Positions 28,339 through 40,359 of a stretch of DNA of 64,000 nt are shown piece by piece. How positions within the stretch are numbered: position 1 is the stretch's first letter; every line of letters starts with the position of its first letter. The position numbers and the translations under genes were made by a program. The stretch comes from Leuctra nigra (taxonomy: Eukaryota > Arthropoda > Insecta > Plecoptera > Leuctridae): positions 4,588,001 through 4,652,000 of the forward strand of contig OW203771.1 of assembly GCA_934045905.1 (NCBI GenBank), given 5' to 3'. The notes below the pieces were generated by a model. The model was not told where the DNA came from and ran no database searches. It saw nothing but the letters and a program-made list of their open reading frames with translations.

Positions 28339-31300
28339 ATGCCGCCTCACAAGCAGCCTCTGAGTCTATCAGCCCTCTCCACAACAGCCGTGGAGCAACT
28401 AGTCATTACGTCACTACTGAACATGGAGGACATGACGTCACCATCTCTCCAGGAAGCCCTGAACAAAGTACAAGATGTCCTCGTCGACGGAGTTCTTCCA
28501 GCCATGTGGGACTCTCTGTACCAAGCTGTTCTAAAACATTCAAGAACTGAACAGAACAATGTCCACTCGATATTCATCCATGAGAATCTACGGAAATTCG
28601 CTCCAACGCGTCCCATCACTGTTGATATGATGTGTAAACTGAAGAATATCATGGAGTTGGATGTGTCTCGTGTGGAGAGTGATCCTAACCCGTGTGTCTT
28701 GATCGGTCAGGTGTTTCTTAAACTACAGACTGTGAAGCTGGGTGAGATATCAGTGCCTGAGAGTTACATGGAGTTGGCAGCATGCACTGGACTCCAGCAT
28801 GTCTCCTACACGGGGATCAGAAATAACATCGAGGGCTGTGGAGAGTTCACGGTGACCTCGGGGTACTTAGCGGTGAGTAGTAGGTGTTTCAGGTGAGACT
28901 GTGAAGCTGGGTGAGATATCAGTGCCTGAGAGTTACATGGAGTTGGCAGCATGCACTGGACTCCAGCATGTCTCCTACACGGGGATCAGAAATAACATCG
29001 AGGGCTGTGGAGAGTTCACGGTGACCTCGGGGTACTTAGCGGTGAGTAGTAGGTGTTTCAGGTGAGACTGTGAAGCTGGGTGAGATATCAGTGCCGGAGA
29101 GTTACATGGAGTTGGCAGCATGCACTGGACTCCAGCATGTCTCCTACACGGGGATCAGAAATAACATCGAGGGCTGTGGAGAGTTCACGGTGACCTCGGG
29201 GTACTTAGCGGTGAGTAGTAGGTGTTTCAGGTGAGACTTTGAGGCTGGGTGAGATATCAGTGCCTGAGAGTTACATGGAGTTGGCAGCATGCACTGGACT
29301 CCAGCATGTCTCCTACACGGGGATCAGAAATAACATCGAGGGCTGTGGAGAGTTCACGGTGACCTCGGGGTACTTAGCGGTGAGTAGTAGGTGTTTCAGG
29401 TGAGACTGTGAGGCTGGGTGAGATATCAGTGCCTGAGAGTTACATGGAGTTGGCAGCTTGCACTGGACTCCAGCATGTCTCCTACACGGGGATCAGAAAT
29501 AACATCGAGGGCTGTGGAGAGTTCACGGTGACCTCAGGGTACTTAGCGGTGAGTAGCAGGTGTTTCTTAATCTGCAGACTGTGAAGCTGGGTGAGATATC
29601 AGTGCCTGAGAGTTACATGGAGTTGACAGTATGCACTGGACTCCAGCATGTCTCCTACATGGGGATCAGAAGTAACATCGAGGGCTGTGGCGAGTTCACG
29701 GTGACCTCGGGGTACTTAGCGGTGAGTATTAGGTGTGTCAGGTGAGAGTGTGAGGCTGGGTGAGATATCAGTGTCTGAGAGTTACATGGAGTTGGCAGCA
29801 TGCACTGGACTCCAGCATGTCTCCTACACGGGGATCAGAAATAACATCGAGGGCTGTGGAGAGTTCACGGTGACCTCGGGGTACTTAGCGGTGAGTAGTA
29901 GGTGTTTCAGGTGAGACTGTGAGGCTGGGTGAGATATCAGTGCCGGAGAGTTACATGGAGTTGCATGCACTGGACTCCAGCATGTCTCCTACACGGGAAT
30001 CAGAAATAACATCGAGGGCTGTGGAGAGTTCACGGTGACCTCGGGGTACTTAGCGGTGAGTATTAGGTGTGTCAGGTGAGAGTGTGAGGCTGGGTGAGAT
30101 ATCAGTGTCTGAGAGTTACATGGAGTTGGCAGCATGCACTGGACTCCAGCATGTCTCCTACACGGGGATCAGAAATAACATCGAGGGCTGTGGAGAGTTC
30201 ACGGTGACCTCGGGGTACTTAGCGGTGAGTAGTAGGTGTTTCAGGTGAGACTGTGAGGCTGGGTGAGATATCAGTGCCTGAGAGTTACATGGAGTTGGCA
30301 GCTTGCACTGGACTCCAGCATGTCTCCTACACGGGGATCAGAAGTAACATCGAGGGCTGTGGCGAGTTCACGGTGACCTCGGGGTACTTAGCGGTGAGTA
30401 GTAGGTGTTTCAGGTGAGACTGTGAGGCTGGGTGAGATATCAGTGCCTGAGAGTTACATGGAGTTGGCAGCATGCACTGGACTCCAGCATGTCTCCTACA
30501 CGGGGATCAGAAATAACATCGAGAGCTGTGGAGAGTTCACGGTGACCTCGGGGTACTTAGCGGTGAGTAGTAGATGTTTCAGGTGAGAGAGGCTGGGTGA
30601 GATATCAGTGCCTGAGAGTTACATGGAGTTGGCAGCATGCACTGGACTCCAGCATGTCTCCTACACGGGGATCAGAAATAACATCGAGAGCTGTGGAGAG
30701 TTCACGGTGACCTCGGGGTACTTAGCGGTGAGCAAACACTCACATGTTCCGTCCACCATTTCGGTACAGTTGAACAGTATACTTTTATAGGTGACATATA
30801 GCATCTGGGAAAAATATGGTTCAAAACGTATAGAAATGGCCTTATTTGCTTCTAAATTTAAACATTTACTAGGGCGTCCGCTATCACACTCCCCTTTTCA
30901 TACGAAAATGTGCTGTCTCTTAAATATCGTACTAAACTATTATGGACAATTCGAAAATTCCAAGGTTTTTTGGATTGCAACAATTCAATTAGAATTAGAC
31001 AATCTTGGGGAGGGGTAGGGGGGCATATGATATAATAAAGAATGAAGTAAAAAAGGACTGTCTTGACGGAACAATTTGGCTAAGTGGTAACGCTCTGAAC
31101 TTGTATTCCGGAGGCCCGGGTTCGATTCCCGCGGCCGTCCTTCCTGACTGTTTTTTTTTCGTGGTATTCCCTCAGTCGACAGGCAAATGCTGGGAAGGTA
31201 CCCTACTAATAGGCCACGACCGCCTCCTTCCCACCTGCCATCCTTACCTACTCTTCACCATCATCTCCCAATCATCATCATAATCATTCCTCCGTCGCCA

Positions 31301-32258
31301 TTAGCCTCGCTGCAGAACAGTGCGACGTTAAGCCCCAGACACAAAATAATATGAGCACTCTTACACTGGTTTCTGTTGCCAGGCTGAACTGGCTCTGGAG
31401 CTATTTCCTCGCCTGGAGCACTACAGCTTCTACAGCATGGGCGAAGTCCTGCTTCATCTCAACACGACCAAGCCTCTTACCCTGCGCCACGTCCAAGAGG
31501 AGAACTACTCGATCGAGATGATGGACCGCATCATCGCGTTGTGTCCTCATCTACAACGCCTCGACATCGACAACTACTTCACGCGCACTGCAGACGACTG
31601 CGCATGTGCGTTGGGCGCTTTAGCCACAAGTCCGTTGCAGATACGTCACCTTGACATCACTCTCACGCACTTCGACGAAAACTTCAGACATTTCATCGAG
31701 AAAAAGGGAAAACATTTGGTGAAATTCACGTTAAAATGTCCACCGCTACCCGAACAGGCGGCACAGATTATTTCGAAATATAGTTTAAATTTGACACATT
31801 TGTCGGTTAGTTATTGGTTCAGTACACCGGATCGGGATAATACATTGACATTTCCTGAGGGATGTCAGTCATATTTGACATATCTAGAGAAGTTCTCATA
31901 CTCATCCAGCATTCCTAATATATCAGATCTTAAGTTGATCAAAATAATTTTACCCCGATATTCAAAACTCTCTGTATTAGACATGAATGTCCTTGAAGCC
32001 GACATCAACGTGTTCTTGATGGAGTTGATGACGTCAGTGGACATGAACGACCTTGAGGACTTAAAGGTCCGGGTTCGGGACTCGGCGATGTTCACTGACA
32101 AAGTGCTCCGGGAGATTTACACGCGTCTTCCCAGACTTCAGCGTCTTCTTGTTCATTGTCCGTTTGAGCAGAGTGTGGTGAGTTGTTTGAGTGAGATCAG
32201 AAGACAAGTTCGAGACAGGAATCTAAACTGGAGCGCGTCGGTCATTAATGAGGGATAA
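28339..32258 (+). CDS. Leucine-rich-repeat-like protein, two coding exons
   Basis: Exon A is 28339-28872 and exon B is 31383-32258. Donor GCG-GTGAGT and acceptor TTGCCAG are both phase 0. The product is about 469 residues. The ATG at 28339 follows a splice acceptor and has context gttgccATG. The N-terminal 150 residues are helical without a domain I can name (an F-box is not convincing). The rest has irregular leucine-rich repeats, clearest in exon B (LQRLDIDNYF, IRHLDITLTH, LEDLKVRV, LPRLQRLLVHC). No signal peptide or membrane segment, so a cytoplasmic adaptor role is plausible but inferred. The intron contains eleven further copies of the end of exon A with its donor. The stop codon is immediately followed by a family B repeat, so the 3' UTR is transposon-derived. 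Confidence 0.72.
28710..30733 (+). repeat. Tandem array: exon 3' edge plus splice donor, 12 copies
   Basis: Units of mostly 169 bp (some shorter by 3-8) begin in the coding phrase 'ctgtgaagctgggtgagatatc' and end TTAGCG-GTGAGTAGTAGGTGTTTCAG. The first copy is the genuine exon end; the other eleven are intronic. Every copy keeps an intact donor. Copies are nearly identical, with scattered changes (for example 'gaagc' versus 'gaggc', 'aaataac' versus 'agtaac'). The 9-base word AGGTGTTTC occurs both in the exon (28710) and just after the donor (28882), marking the probable duplication breakpoints. Confidence 0.9.
31070..31345 (+). mobile_element. tRNA-derived SINE (family E), fullest copy
   Basis: A-box-like TGGCTAAGTGGTAACGC, then the B box GGTTCGATTCC about 35 bases on, followed by the family body and AAGCCCCAGACA end. 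It is the only copy here with a good A box. It lies in the LRR-like gene's intron, just upstream of exon B. Confidence 0.78.
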
Positions 32259-32835
32259 CTAGGAGAACGCTCTGTGGAACGCGTTGATAAGTGAGCATTT
32301 GTACTGCATGCGAGTTCATATGCATTTGCAAGGTTCTGTTCTACATACTTTGGGAAGAGCCGAAACGAATGCGTCGAATTAGCGGTGATAAAATATCTGA
32401 AATTACATTCAAGAAAAAATTTAAAAAAATATTACACACATAAGTTGTACACTCGGCCAAACAAAAGTTGAACGTTGACCAAATTTGAATGACTGCTGGT
32501 CATGTCCCATAACCAATCGAAGCTTGTTATTATCATTGAAATGTGAGGTCACCTACTAGAGTGAGACAATGAGATCGCTTAGACTGACTTCTGATGGTGC
32601 GATCTTACATTTATCAGCCTATCAGATTTATTGAACGTTCAATTTTTGTTTGGCCAAATGTACGTAAAATGTGAATAACTTTTAGATTTAAAGACAGATT
32701 GGTTTGAAAAGTTTCAAAAATACGTTGATTGTTGGTGCCAATGACCCAAGATAGGTAGAATATATGGGGTGGGCCAATGACCATGCTAAATTGTAAGTTG
32801 ATCGGCCCCGAGACACTTGTATTCATAGTTTGCAC
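32259..32835 (+). repeat. Family B repeat abutting the LRR-like gene's stop codon
   Basis: CTAGGAGAACGCTCTG starts on the base after the TAA stop of the upstream gene and matches the family B terminus (hairpin arms slightly decayed). Family B-like sequence recurs to about 32830 ('ttgtaagttgatcgg'), interrupted by unrelated DNA. Confidence 0.6.
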
Positions 32836-33698
32836 GTGATGTCATCTCATTGTTGCCTGCCACCATCTTGATGGCACGCATCTTGATGCTTGTTTGACGA
32901 TATTTTATAGTTAATGGGTACCTGGGAAATTGTTTCAACGAAGTGGAATCACTCTCATTACAAAAATACATCGATTTAAACCTCAATAAATTTATAAATT
33001 TGACCCGTCAACGTGTCAACAAAATGTCCGTTCTCAGGTGGAAAATTCAAGGGTGGTTCTATGGAAGTACCATGTGTAGCAAACTCTTCGCTTTAAATAC
33101 GCCCATTTAAATACTTTCGATCTAATTTTAGCGACGAAATTCAACTCCTTAGGGAACTTTCAATAACTTCGTTAATTATTAAAATCATATTGATTGGGAT
33201 ATTTCATCCTGTAGTAGTTTATCCCAGAAAAAAACACTCCGTGTAAAAAAGGCAGCCAAGTCTCTTTACTTTAAAAAAATTCAACACCGAAAAGGAGTGA
33301 TATCAAAAAAGGAGCCAAGTCAATGACATTTCCAAATATTTAATCGTATCTTTGAAATAAAAGTATAAACACCGAGAAATATTTTACAAAAGGACTTGGC
33401 GCATCGTTTTTTTAAAGACATCATTCTATCCTAAAAGTGGAAAGAAATTTACAAGTAGGTACATTTTCCTCTTTCTATCAGAGCCAGAATCTATGAATCA
33501 AGCTACTTTTAGTAATGACTATTTTATAGTTTTGTCAATGGCGATAGAAGCATGATTTTATGCTGTAATATATAAGTAATATAAGGGTGAAAGAATTACA
33601 TAACAATTGGAAGTGGTGAGAATGTAGGTTTCTTTGGAAAACTTCCATGGAGTCAGGAGTCAGGATCCTCATCAGTGTGTTGTGTCTAATGTCCGCCC

Positions 33699-33777
33699 GT
33701 CCGATCGGGTAGCTCAGTTGGTAGAGCTCTCGCCCGGCAAGTGAGAGGTCCCAAGTTCGTGCCCCGGTTCGGTCGGA
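33699..33777 (+). tRNA. tRNA-Ala-like sequence, probably a pseudogene or tRNA-derived element
   Basis: The A box (GGGTAGCTCAGTTGG), D arm, an anticodon stem CTCGC/GTGAG with 7-base loop CCGGCAA (anticodon GGC, Ala) and an acceptor pair TCCGATC/GGTCGGA can be drawn. However, the acceptor-to-D spacing is three bases too long, the T arm pairs poorly, and position 33 is C rather than U. It is flanked by 'tgtgttgtgt' and 'acaacacaca'. A functional tRNA is unlikely. Confidence 0.4.
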
Positions 33778-34667
33778 TATTTTTCACAACACACATCCCT
33801 TCATATCAATTGGAAGTGGGCTCATACATATTCTTGCAGTACTGTTAATATGGCGATATTAGACTGGTATCTTTTCATAATTTGATCTTGACTGAAGGAA
33901 ATCATGAAACGTTGTCAAATAATTACTAACTAATGGAACACAATTATATATTTTTGAAGTGTCAAGTGTATAAAGTTAAATTTTTTAATAGAAATTCAAT
34001 ATGACTGTCTTCTTTGTGAAATGTATTTTTATAAAATGTGTATTAATAGAAATTGTTACATGATGAGAAGGTATAACGCATGATGAGACTTAATTATATT
34101 CACCACGAAACAATATTACGAAGATAACTATTGTGTATATTTATAGAAAGCATAGACAACAAGTTTCATAGCGTATATATTCATATAGAAAATATTTTAA
34201 AGAAGGTATGTATAATATGTACCTAATTGAAAGATGTTTCCCTATTATTCTAAACATTCAAAATGACGGTTGTATATAAATGGCACATGCTTATGAATAG
34301 AAAAATGTCTTTAAAAAAACGATGCGCCAAGTCCTTTTGTAAAGTATTTCTCGGTGTTTATACTTTTATTTCAAAGATACGATTAAATATTTGGAAATGT
34401 CATTGACTTGGCTCCTTTTTTGATATCACTCCTTTTCGGTGTTGAATTTTTTTAAAGTAAAGAGACTTGGCTGCCTTTTTTACACGGAGTGTTTTTTTCT
34501 GGAATATCACTTCTTTTGTTAGTTTATTCATACAGCTTGTAGCACAGCTTGTGTCCGTGCAAGAACTTATTTCTTTAAAAAAATACGCCTATGCCGATTT
34601 GGATACTTAGAAAAGTTGCGTTTGGTATATAAGATTAAAATAATTATCCAAGAAGAATAGCTTTAAG

Positions 34668-35215
34668 TTTCGTTACAATCGGTCCAGCCGTTTTCGATAT
34701 ATGACGTCACTTCCGGTTTTAGCAATGGCGGCCGAAAATAATGTCGTCTTGAATTCATAATTATTACTCCTACACATTTCCAAAATTTGGTTGCAATCGG
34801 TACAGCCGTTTTTGATATATGACGTCACTTCCGGTTTTAACAATGGCGGCCGAAAATAATGTCGTCTTGAATTCATAATTATTAGTACAACACATTTCCA
34901 AAATTTGGTTGCAATCGGTACAGCCATTTTCGATATATGACGTCACTTCCGGTTTTAACAATGGCGGCCGAAAATAATGTCGTCTTGAATTCATAATTAT
35001 TAGTACAACACATTTCCAAAATTTGATTGCAATCGGTACAGCCATTTTCGATATTTGACGTCACTTCCGGTTTTAACAATGGCGGCCGAAAATAATGTCG
35101 TCTTGAATTCATAATTATTAGTCCAACACATTTCCAAACTTAGGTTGCAATCGGTACAACCGTTTACGATATATGACGTCACTTCCGGTTTTAAAAATGG
35201 CCGCCGAGAACACTG
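34668..35215 (+). repeat. 118-bp tandem repeat with CRE, ETS and YY1-like sites
   Basis: Five units each carry TGACGTCACTTCCGG followed by AA(C/A)AATGGC(G/C)GC and an AT-rich spacer. TGACGTCA is the CRE palindrome, ACTTCCGG an ETS core, and AAnATGGCGGC the YY1 consensus. Function is inferred from motif match only. Confidence 0.75.
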
Positions 35216-36189
35216 CAACCTTGAATTTATAATTATTTACAAAGTACGTTTACTTATATCTATTTTAAAGTATAATGTGGTGAATTTAGCGTCATTTAGC
35301 ATATTTATGACGTCATTTCCGGTATAGGTCATAAAATGTGTGACGTCATTTCCGGTTTCGATATTTGAATCATCAAATATTACTGATTACATAAAGTTGA
35401 CCGTCTAAATCGTTTAGCGCTGGTTTTGTTCTAATCTGTTTAGCCGTTTTTGAGACATGATGTCACTTCCGGTTTCAAAATGGCGGCTTCCGGTTGGTTT
35501 TATAACAAGTCAAATGAAATATCAAAAGTACAAACGTTACATAAATATCAAGACAATCGGATTAACAGTTGTTGCTGAAATGCAAATCGATGTATATTAA
35601 ATTTCATGACGTCATTTCCGGTTTATTTAAAATAATGTTCGGTCTTTTGATATTGATAATCCATATAGATGACCGTCTGAAACGATTGGCGCAAATTTCG
35701 TTCCGATCGGTCCAACCGTTGACGAAATATGACGTCACTTCCGGTTTCAAAATGGCGGCACAAAAAATTCATGGGGACAAGGTTAAATCAGACGCCAAAA
35801 GTGCACACGTGGTAAAAATGTGAGATCAATCGGTTCAGCCGTTTAGGCTGTGGCCTGTTTACCGGATTTTAGCTCCAGCCTACTACTACTAAGATTATTA
35901 TTATGAAAACCGCCCTAAAACACAGTTTTCACGGCCCTCTAGCGCGCAAAGGGCGTAACCTATTGTTCTTAAATTTAGTATATGTTGTAGGGTGGGCCAT
36001 AGCTCGAAATTAAGATATTTCGCAACAATGTGAGATTTCTCAATTTTAAGATCCAGTAGGCCGAAAATGCCACTTTGATGCTTACAGTAAAAGTGGGTTT
36101 GCTCCAGCCTTTATATGAGAGTGTGCGCGCGCCGTACGACTTGGCTGGCGTGGAGCGACCGCTCCACTAGATTTGTACGTATAATGTCA

Positions 36190-36224
36190 ACAGTTTCGGT
36201 CCATATGTTTGGACCTTCTTCAGG
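36190..36224 (-). ncRNA. Hammerhead-ribozyme-like core 3 (in a palindrome)
   Basis: On the minus strand: CTGAAGA, one A, stem GGTCC/GGACC with an 8-base loop, then GAAAC. A partial inverted copy follows on the plus strand at about 36256-36280, so the sequence forms a foldback. Confidence 0.5.
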
Positions 36225-36322
36225 ACAAAACTTAACTTTTTTAAGTTAGAATTTGTCCTGAAGAAGGTTCAAACATATGACTCTTCTTTCCTCCTAACAC
36301 ATTGGTGCTAAAATATTATAAC

Positions 36323-37650
36323 TAGGAAAACGCTCAGTGTAACGCGTTGATGAGCGAGCACGGGTACGTGCAAATTCTCGAACCGGAAATGCGTACACAA
36401 CGCACAGAAAACATATACATCCATATGGAATTGATTATGATATCAACTTAAAAGTGTATGCTTTTCATCGAAACTTTAAAATAGCATCTAAGCACCTGGT
36501 TCATAAAGCAAATCAGAATCAATTTTCAATTGGCACTGGAAAACATTCATTTCGATACTTCATTACTGACAGATATTAAAAATGTAAATAACTTCATACG
36601 TTCTTAACTGATTGGGATGAAATTTTGTAAAATAAGAGACAATATTGGTCTTAATGATCATGCAAAATATGAGTTTGATCAGAATTATCGAAGACCGTTT
36701 TCATTTTTCAGCCTATCAGGAGATATTTATTTAAATTTTAACCAATGAATCTGAGTAACGCGTTGATGAGCGAGCACGGATACGCGCAACACCTCGAACC
36801 GAAATTCTGTCTATCGAAAATGTCATTAAAAGCCAATAATTCTAAAATTTCGCCACAGATTTGTATAGAAATCTCAAAACATTCCTAAAATATTGGTCCA
36901 AATAACCATGCAAAGCTTTAAGTTGATCAATTGAACCTTTAAGATTGAACTGTTCCGTGTTAATTTTCAAAAATCACAGGATCTCCTTCAAAAAATATAC
37001 CTGAGACCACTCATATGATATAAGTGTGTCTACACAATATCAGATCGACTGTTGAACGGTCATTATCAGTTTCATTTGCGTTTGAAAGTTTCTGCTCTAA
37101 CTACCTTGCCTTGAACTGAAGAGTCGAAGTCGCCGTGAATTTGACAGCCAACACGCTAATAGTCCGTAAAATGTCAATAACGTTTGGATTTAAACACAGA
37201 TTAGTATGAAAATTGTCAAAAATGCAGATAATGTTGGACCCAACCATCATGCGAAGTTATAAGTTGATCGTTCAATCGGTTATAGTTTAAATTTCTAAAA
37301 ACACAGGAAAGATGGTTTTAAATTTTAACCAATGGGAGGATTTGGCTGAAACTTTGTTTGATTGGGTACAATGTTGGGGGTAATGACTTGTCAAAATTTC
37401 AATTTGATCAAAACAACCAATCGAAAGTTAATTTTTTTTAAATTTGAACCAATCAATGGATTTCAAAAAAATTAGGGTCTGCAACAATCAGAAATGTTAC
37501 GTACATGTGTGCAAAATTTCAGCTCGATCGAAGAAAAACTCTGACCTGTATATCGTCAGTAACAGAAAAAAAAAAAAACAAACAAAAAAAAAAACAGAGG
37601 TCCGTGCCAAAAGAGCCAAATGGAGACGCTCGCTTCGCTCGCTCAACAAT
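36323..37650 (+). repeat. Family B repeat, longest copy, with a nested fragment
   Basis: From CTAGGAAAACGCTCAGTGTA to 'agacgctcgcttcgctcgctcaac'. A second family B terminus ('gagtaacgcgttgatgagcgagcacgg') at about 36755 suggests a nested or tandem copy. No coding capacity. Confidence 0.65.
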
Positions 37651-37779
37651 ATTTCAATGAAAGGATCATGAAAATAGGTACTTTAGACAGGCATGTTATT
37701 ATAAATAAGAAATAGATGTCCTTGTCGATTAATCAACAAAGTCAAATTTAAGTTGAAAATTCAATTGTAGGAAAACATT

Positions 37780-38130
37780 GAAATCGAGCGGAAAATTGTC
37801 GACAGATTTTGGCTATAGAACACATGGTCTTTCTTAAACCAATTGGATGATTTGGCTGAAATCTTGTACGATATGGAGACAATGTAGATCGCAATGACTT
37901 GGCAAAATAATTGATCGGACCAAACCAATCGGAAGATATTTTCTTCAAATTTGAACCAATCAACGGATTTCCAAAAAAATAGGGGCTGCAACGCCCAGTC
38001 ATGGTCCGTACATGTGTGCAAGATTTTAGCTCGGTCAAAGATAAAATGTGACCTGTGTATTGGTACGGACAATAAAAAATAAAAATACTTATGTCCGTGC
38101 CAACAGAGTGCTCTCTTCGCCCAATCAATA
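37780..38130 (+). repeat. Diverged family B fragment
   Basis: Shares 'ccaattggatgatttggctgaaa', 'aaccaatcaacggatttc' and 'gtccgtgccaacagagtgctctcttcgcccaatcaat' with the ends of other family B copies. An old, eroded copy. Confidence 0.5.
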
Positions 38131-38890
38131 AATTTCTTGTCCCTGCATTATTCAAAAATCAATTCATCGATATCCAATAGTCAACAATAGAAGAGAATTT
38201 CCGCCGCAAACATTCTCTGTCCTTTTCACGTTGTCACGAAATGCAGCTTATTTTTATTCATTCTTAGAAGCAAAATTGAATTCAATGAGTCACAATGTCT
38301 CAGTACAAAAGCACCCAAAAACTTCAGTCGCTCGAACATCATGGCAGGGCAGGCAGTGAATCGAGTGAAGATTATTGTATTATGACGATAAAACAACATG
38401 AATTCGTCACAAATTCGAGAAGAATTCAAGAAGAGACGTATCTTTCCTCTCAGCAACCAGCTGCTGTACTTTGCCGGTAAATATTTCATAAGTTTGTAGG
38501 AGCAATATTGACCTCAATACACGTCAATACTAAAATATGAGAAGTGATTAGTTCAAATGTTGAAATTTGCGTAGTTTTGGGGATATAATTAATGTTGAAA
38601 TAATTTTAGTTAAATTCTTCATGTAAAATAACTTAATTTAACCAGTCAATGTTTTATATTTGAACAATATTTGTATTGCTCTTATGGGAATGTCATAAAA
38701 GTAGTACTAATATATAATGCATATCTTTTAAATTAGTTCAGCTTGGTTAAATTTCCTTGACGAAATTGTGTTCCTATTCTACATTCCTTTTAGTTTTTAG
38801 TACAATTCTCAACGTAGGAACATAGTTTAAATTGAGAGAAAATATTAAACTGACGTTTTTATACCACTTCCAAGGTTAAAGTATAGGAAA
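38131..38890. other. Intergenic stretch, no convincing feature
   Basis: It contains one short open frame (38295-38480) followed by a GTAAAT donor-like sequence. Its phase does not fit the odorant receptor exon and the product is unrecognised. Otherwise AT-rich with nothing seen. Confidence 0.3.
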
Positions 38891-40164
38891 CCCCATAAAA
38901 AACACTCCGTGTAAAAATACCAGCCAAGTCTCTTCAACTAAAAAAAATAGAAGAAATCTAAAAATTCAGCACTGAAAAGTAGTGATATCAAAAAATTGGC
39001 CAAGTCAAAACTTTTCAAAAAATACTTGGCGCATCATGCATATAAATAGTATAGAAGTAAATGAAATGTACTCATCTATACATGTCCTAAAAAAACGATG
39101 CGCCAAGTATTTTTTGAAAAGTTTTGACTTGGCCAATTTTTTGATATCACTACTTTTCAGTGCTGAATTTTTAGATTTCTTCTATTTTTTTTAGTTGAAG
39201 AGACTTGGCTGGTATTTTTACACGGAGTTTTTTTTATGGAGATATCACTCCTTTTTTCAGTTTATTCTTACAGCTTGTAACATTATATTGTGGCACCAAA
39301 GACTATTATTCCTTTAAAAAAATACGCCTTTGTGATTTGGTTGCTAAGAAAATTTTTGCTTGTTGCTATGTAATGCTATAAATAATATGCTATGAAGTAT
39401 AGCGAAAGTTTGGTTCCAATCGGTCCAGCCGTTCTCGAGTTATGGCATCACTTCCGGTTTTCAAAATGGCGGCTTGCGTCAGTGCCACCTAAAATATGTA
39501 TTTATAAATGTTATATAACATAAAAAATCTTCTGAATATATTGTTATAAAATATGATTTTAGTCTGATTTTTAATTTTTATGACATCATTTCCGGTTTCG
39601 GTAATAGTACATTTCTATTTAGACTATTGATATTTTATAAAGATGACAGTCCGAATCGTTTGGCGCTAGTTTCGTCCCGATCGGTCTATCCGTTTTTGAG
39701 ATATGACGTCACTTCCGGTTTCAAAATGGCGGCACAAAAAATTTGTAATGGCAAGGTATCATCAGACGCCAAAAGTGCACATGCGGTAAAAATTTCAGAT
39801 CGATCGGTTTAGCCGTTTAGGCTGTGGCCCTGTCAACAGTGTTTCCTGATATCTGAATGTGAATCATAATCAGATACCTTTTAATAGGGGTGTAATTTCA
39901 CTGTTTTCACGGCCTTCTAGCTCGCAAATGGCATAATCTGTTGTTACCCTATTTGGTATATGGGGTGGGGTGGGCCATAGCTCGAAATTAAGATATTTTG
40001 CAACAATGTGATATTTTCAGATTTTAAGATCCAGTAGGCCAAAAATGCTATGTTGTTGCTTACAGTAAATGGTCTGCTCCTTAGTTTATTAGGCAGTAAC
40101 GGTATTTTGAGTGAGTGTGAGTGTACTGTACGACTTGGCTGGGTGGAGCGACCGCTCCACTAGA
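38891..40164 (+). mobile_element. Family C element, copy 3 (shortest full copy)
   Basis: The inverted pair is 38891-39031 against 39088-39237 with a loop of about 55 bp. One perfect TGACGTCACTTCCGG (39704) and degenerate copies follow, and it ends in the hairpin GTGGAGCGACCGCTCCAC and CTAG. It ends about 270 bp upstream of the odorant receptor array. Confidence 0.7.
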
Positions 40165-40359
40165 TATTTGAAACTTCAACTGTGAATAATATCTCAGAAT
40201 TTAGTTCAGGTAGGTACCCCATCTAATGTTTCTATATTATTAACGAAGATACAAATAACGAACTTAACGTGGCTCAACCAATCAAACATAACAAAATATT
40301 AAATTTTTGAAATTACCATCATGATTTTTTTTTTCAACATTCCAAATATATTTAAGTAC

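Larger units (their letters stand above)
33232..36171 (+). mobile_element. Family C element, copy 2 (largest)
   Basis: It starts TCCCAGAAAAAAACACTCC and ends with the hairpin GTGGAGCGACCGCTCCAC and CTAG. The inverted pair is 33232-33432 against 34296-34502. The loop between the arms holds a tRNA-like sequence. Downstream, a 118-bp unit is repeated five times (TGACGTCA starts at 34702, 34820, 34938, 35056 and 35174), followed by looser copies. There is no coding capacity beyond chance frames created by the repeat. Confidence 0.75.

Noticed and set aside
33699..33777. A functional tRNA-Ala gene
   Set aside because: Spacing between acceptor and D arm is wrong, the T arm pairs poorly, and U33 is missing.
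38295..38480. Possible first exon of the odorant receptor
   Set aside because: It ends at a donor-like site, but the phase (2) does not match the phase needed by the receptor exon (1), and the sequence lacks receptor N-terminal character.
34668..40100. CRISPR-like array from regularly spaced repeats
   Set aside because: The units are 118 or 126 bp with no short-repeat/variable-spacer pattern, and the genome is eukaryotic.
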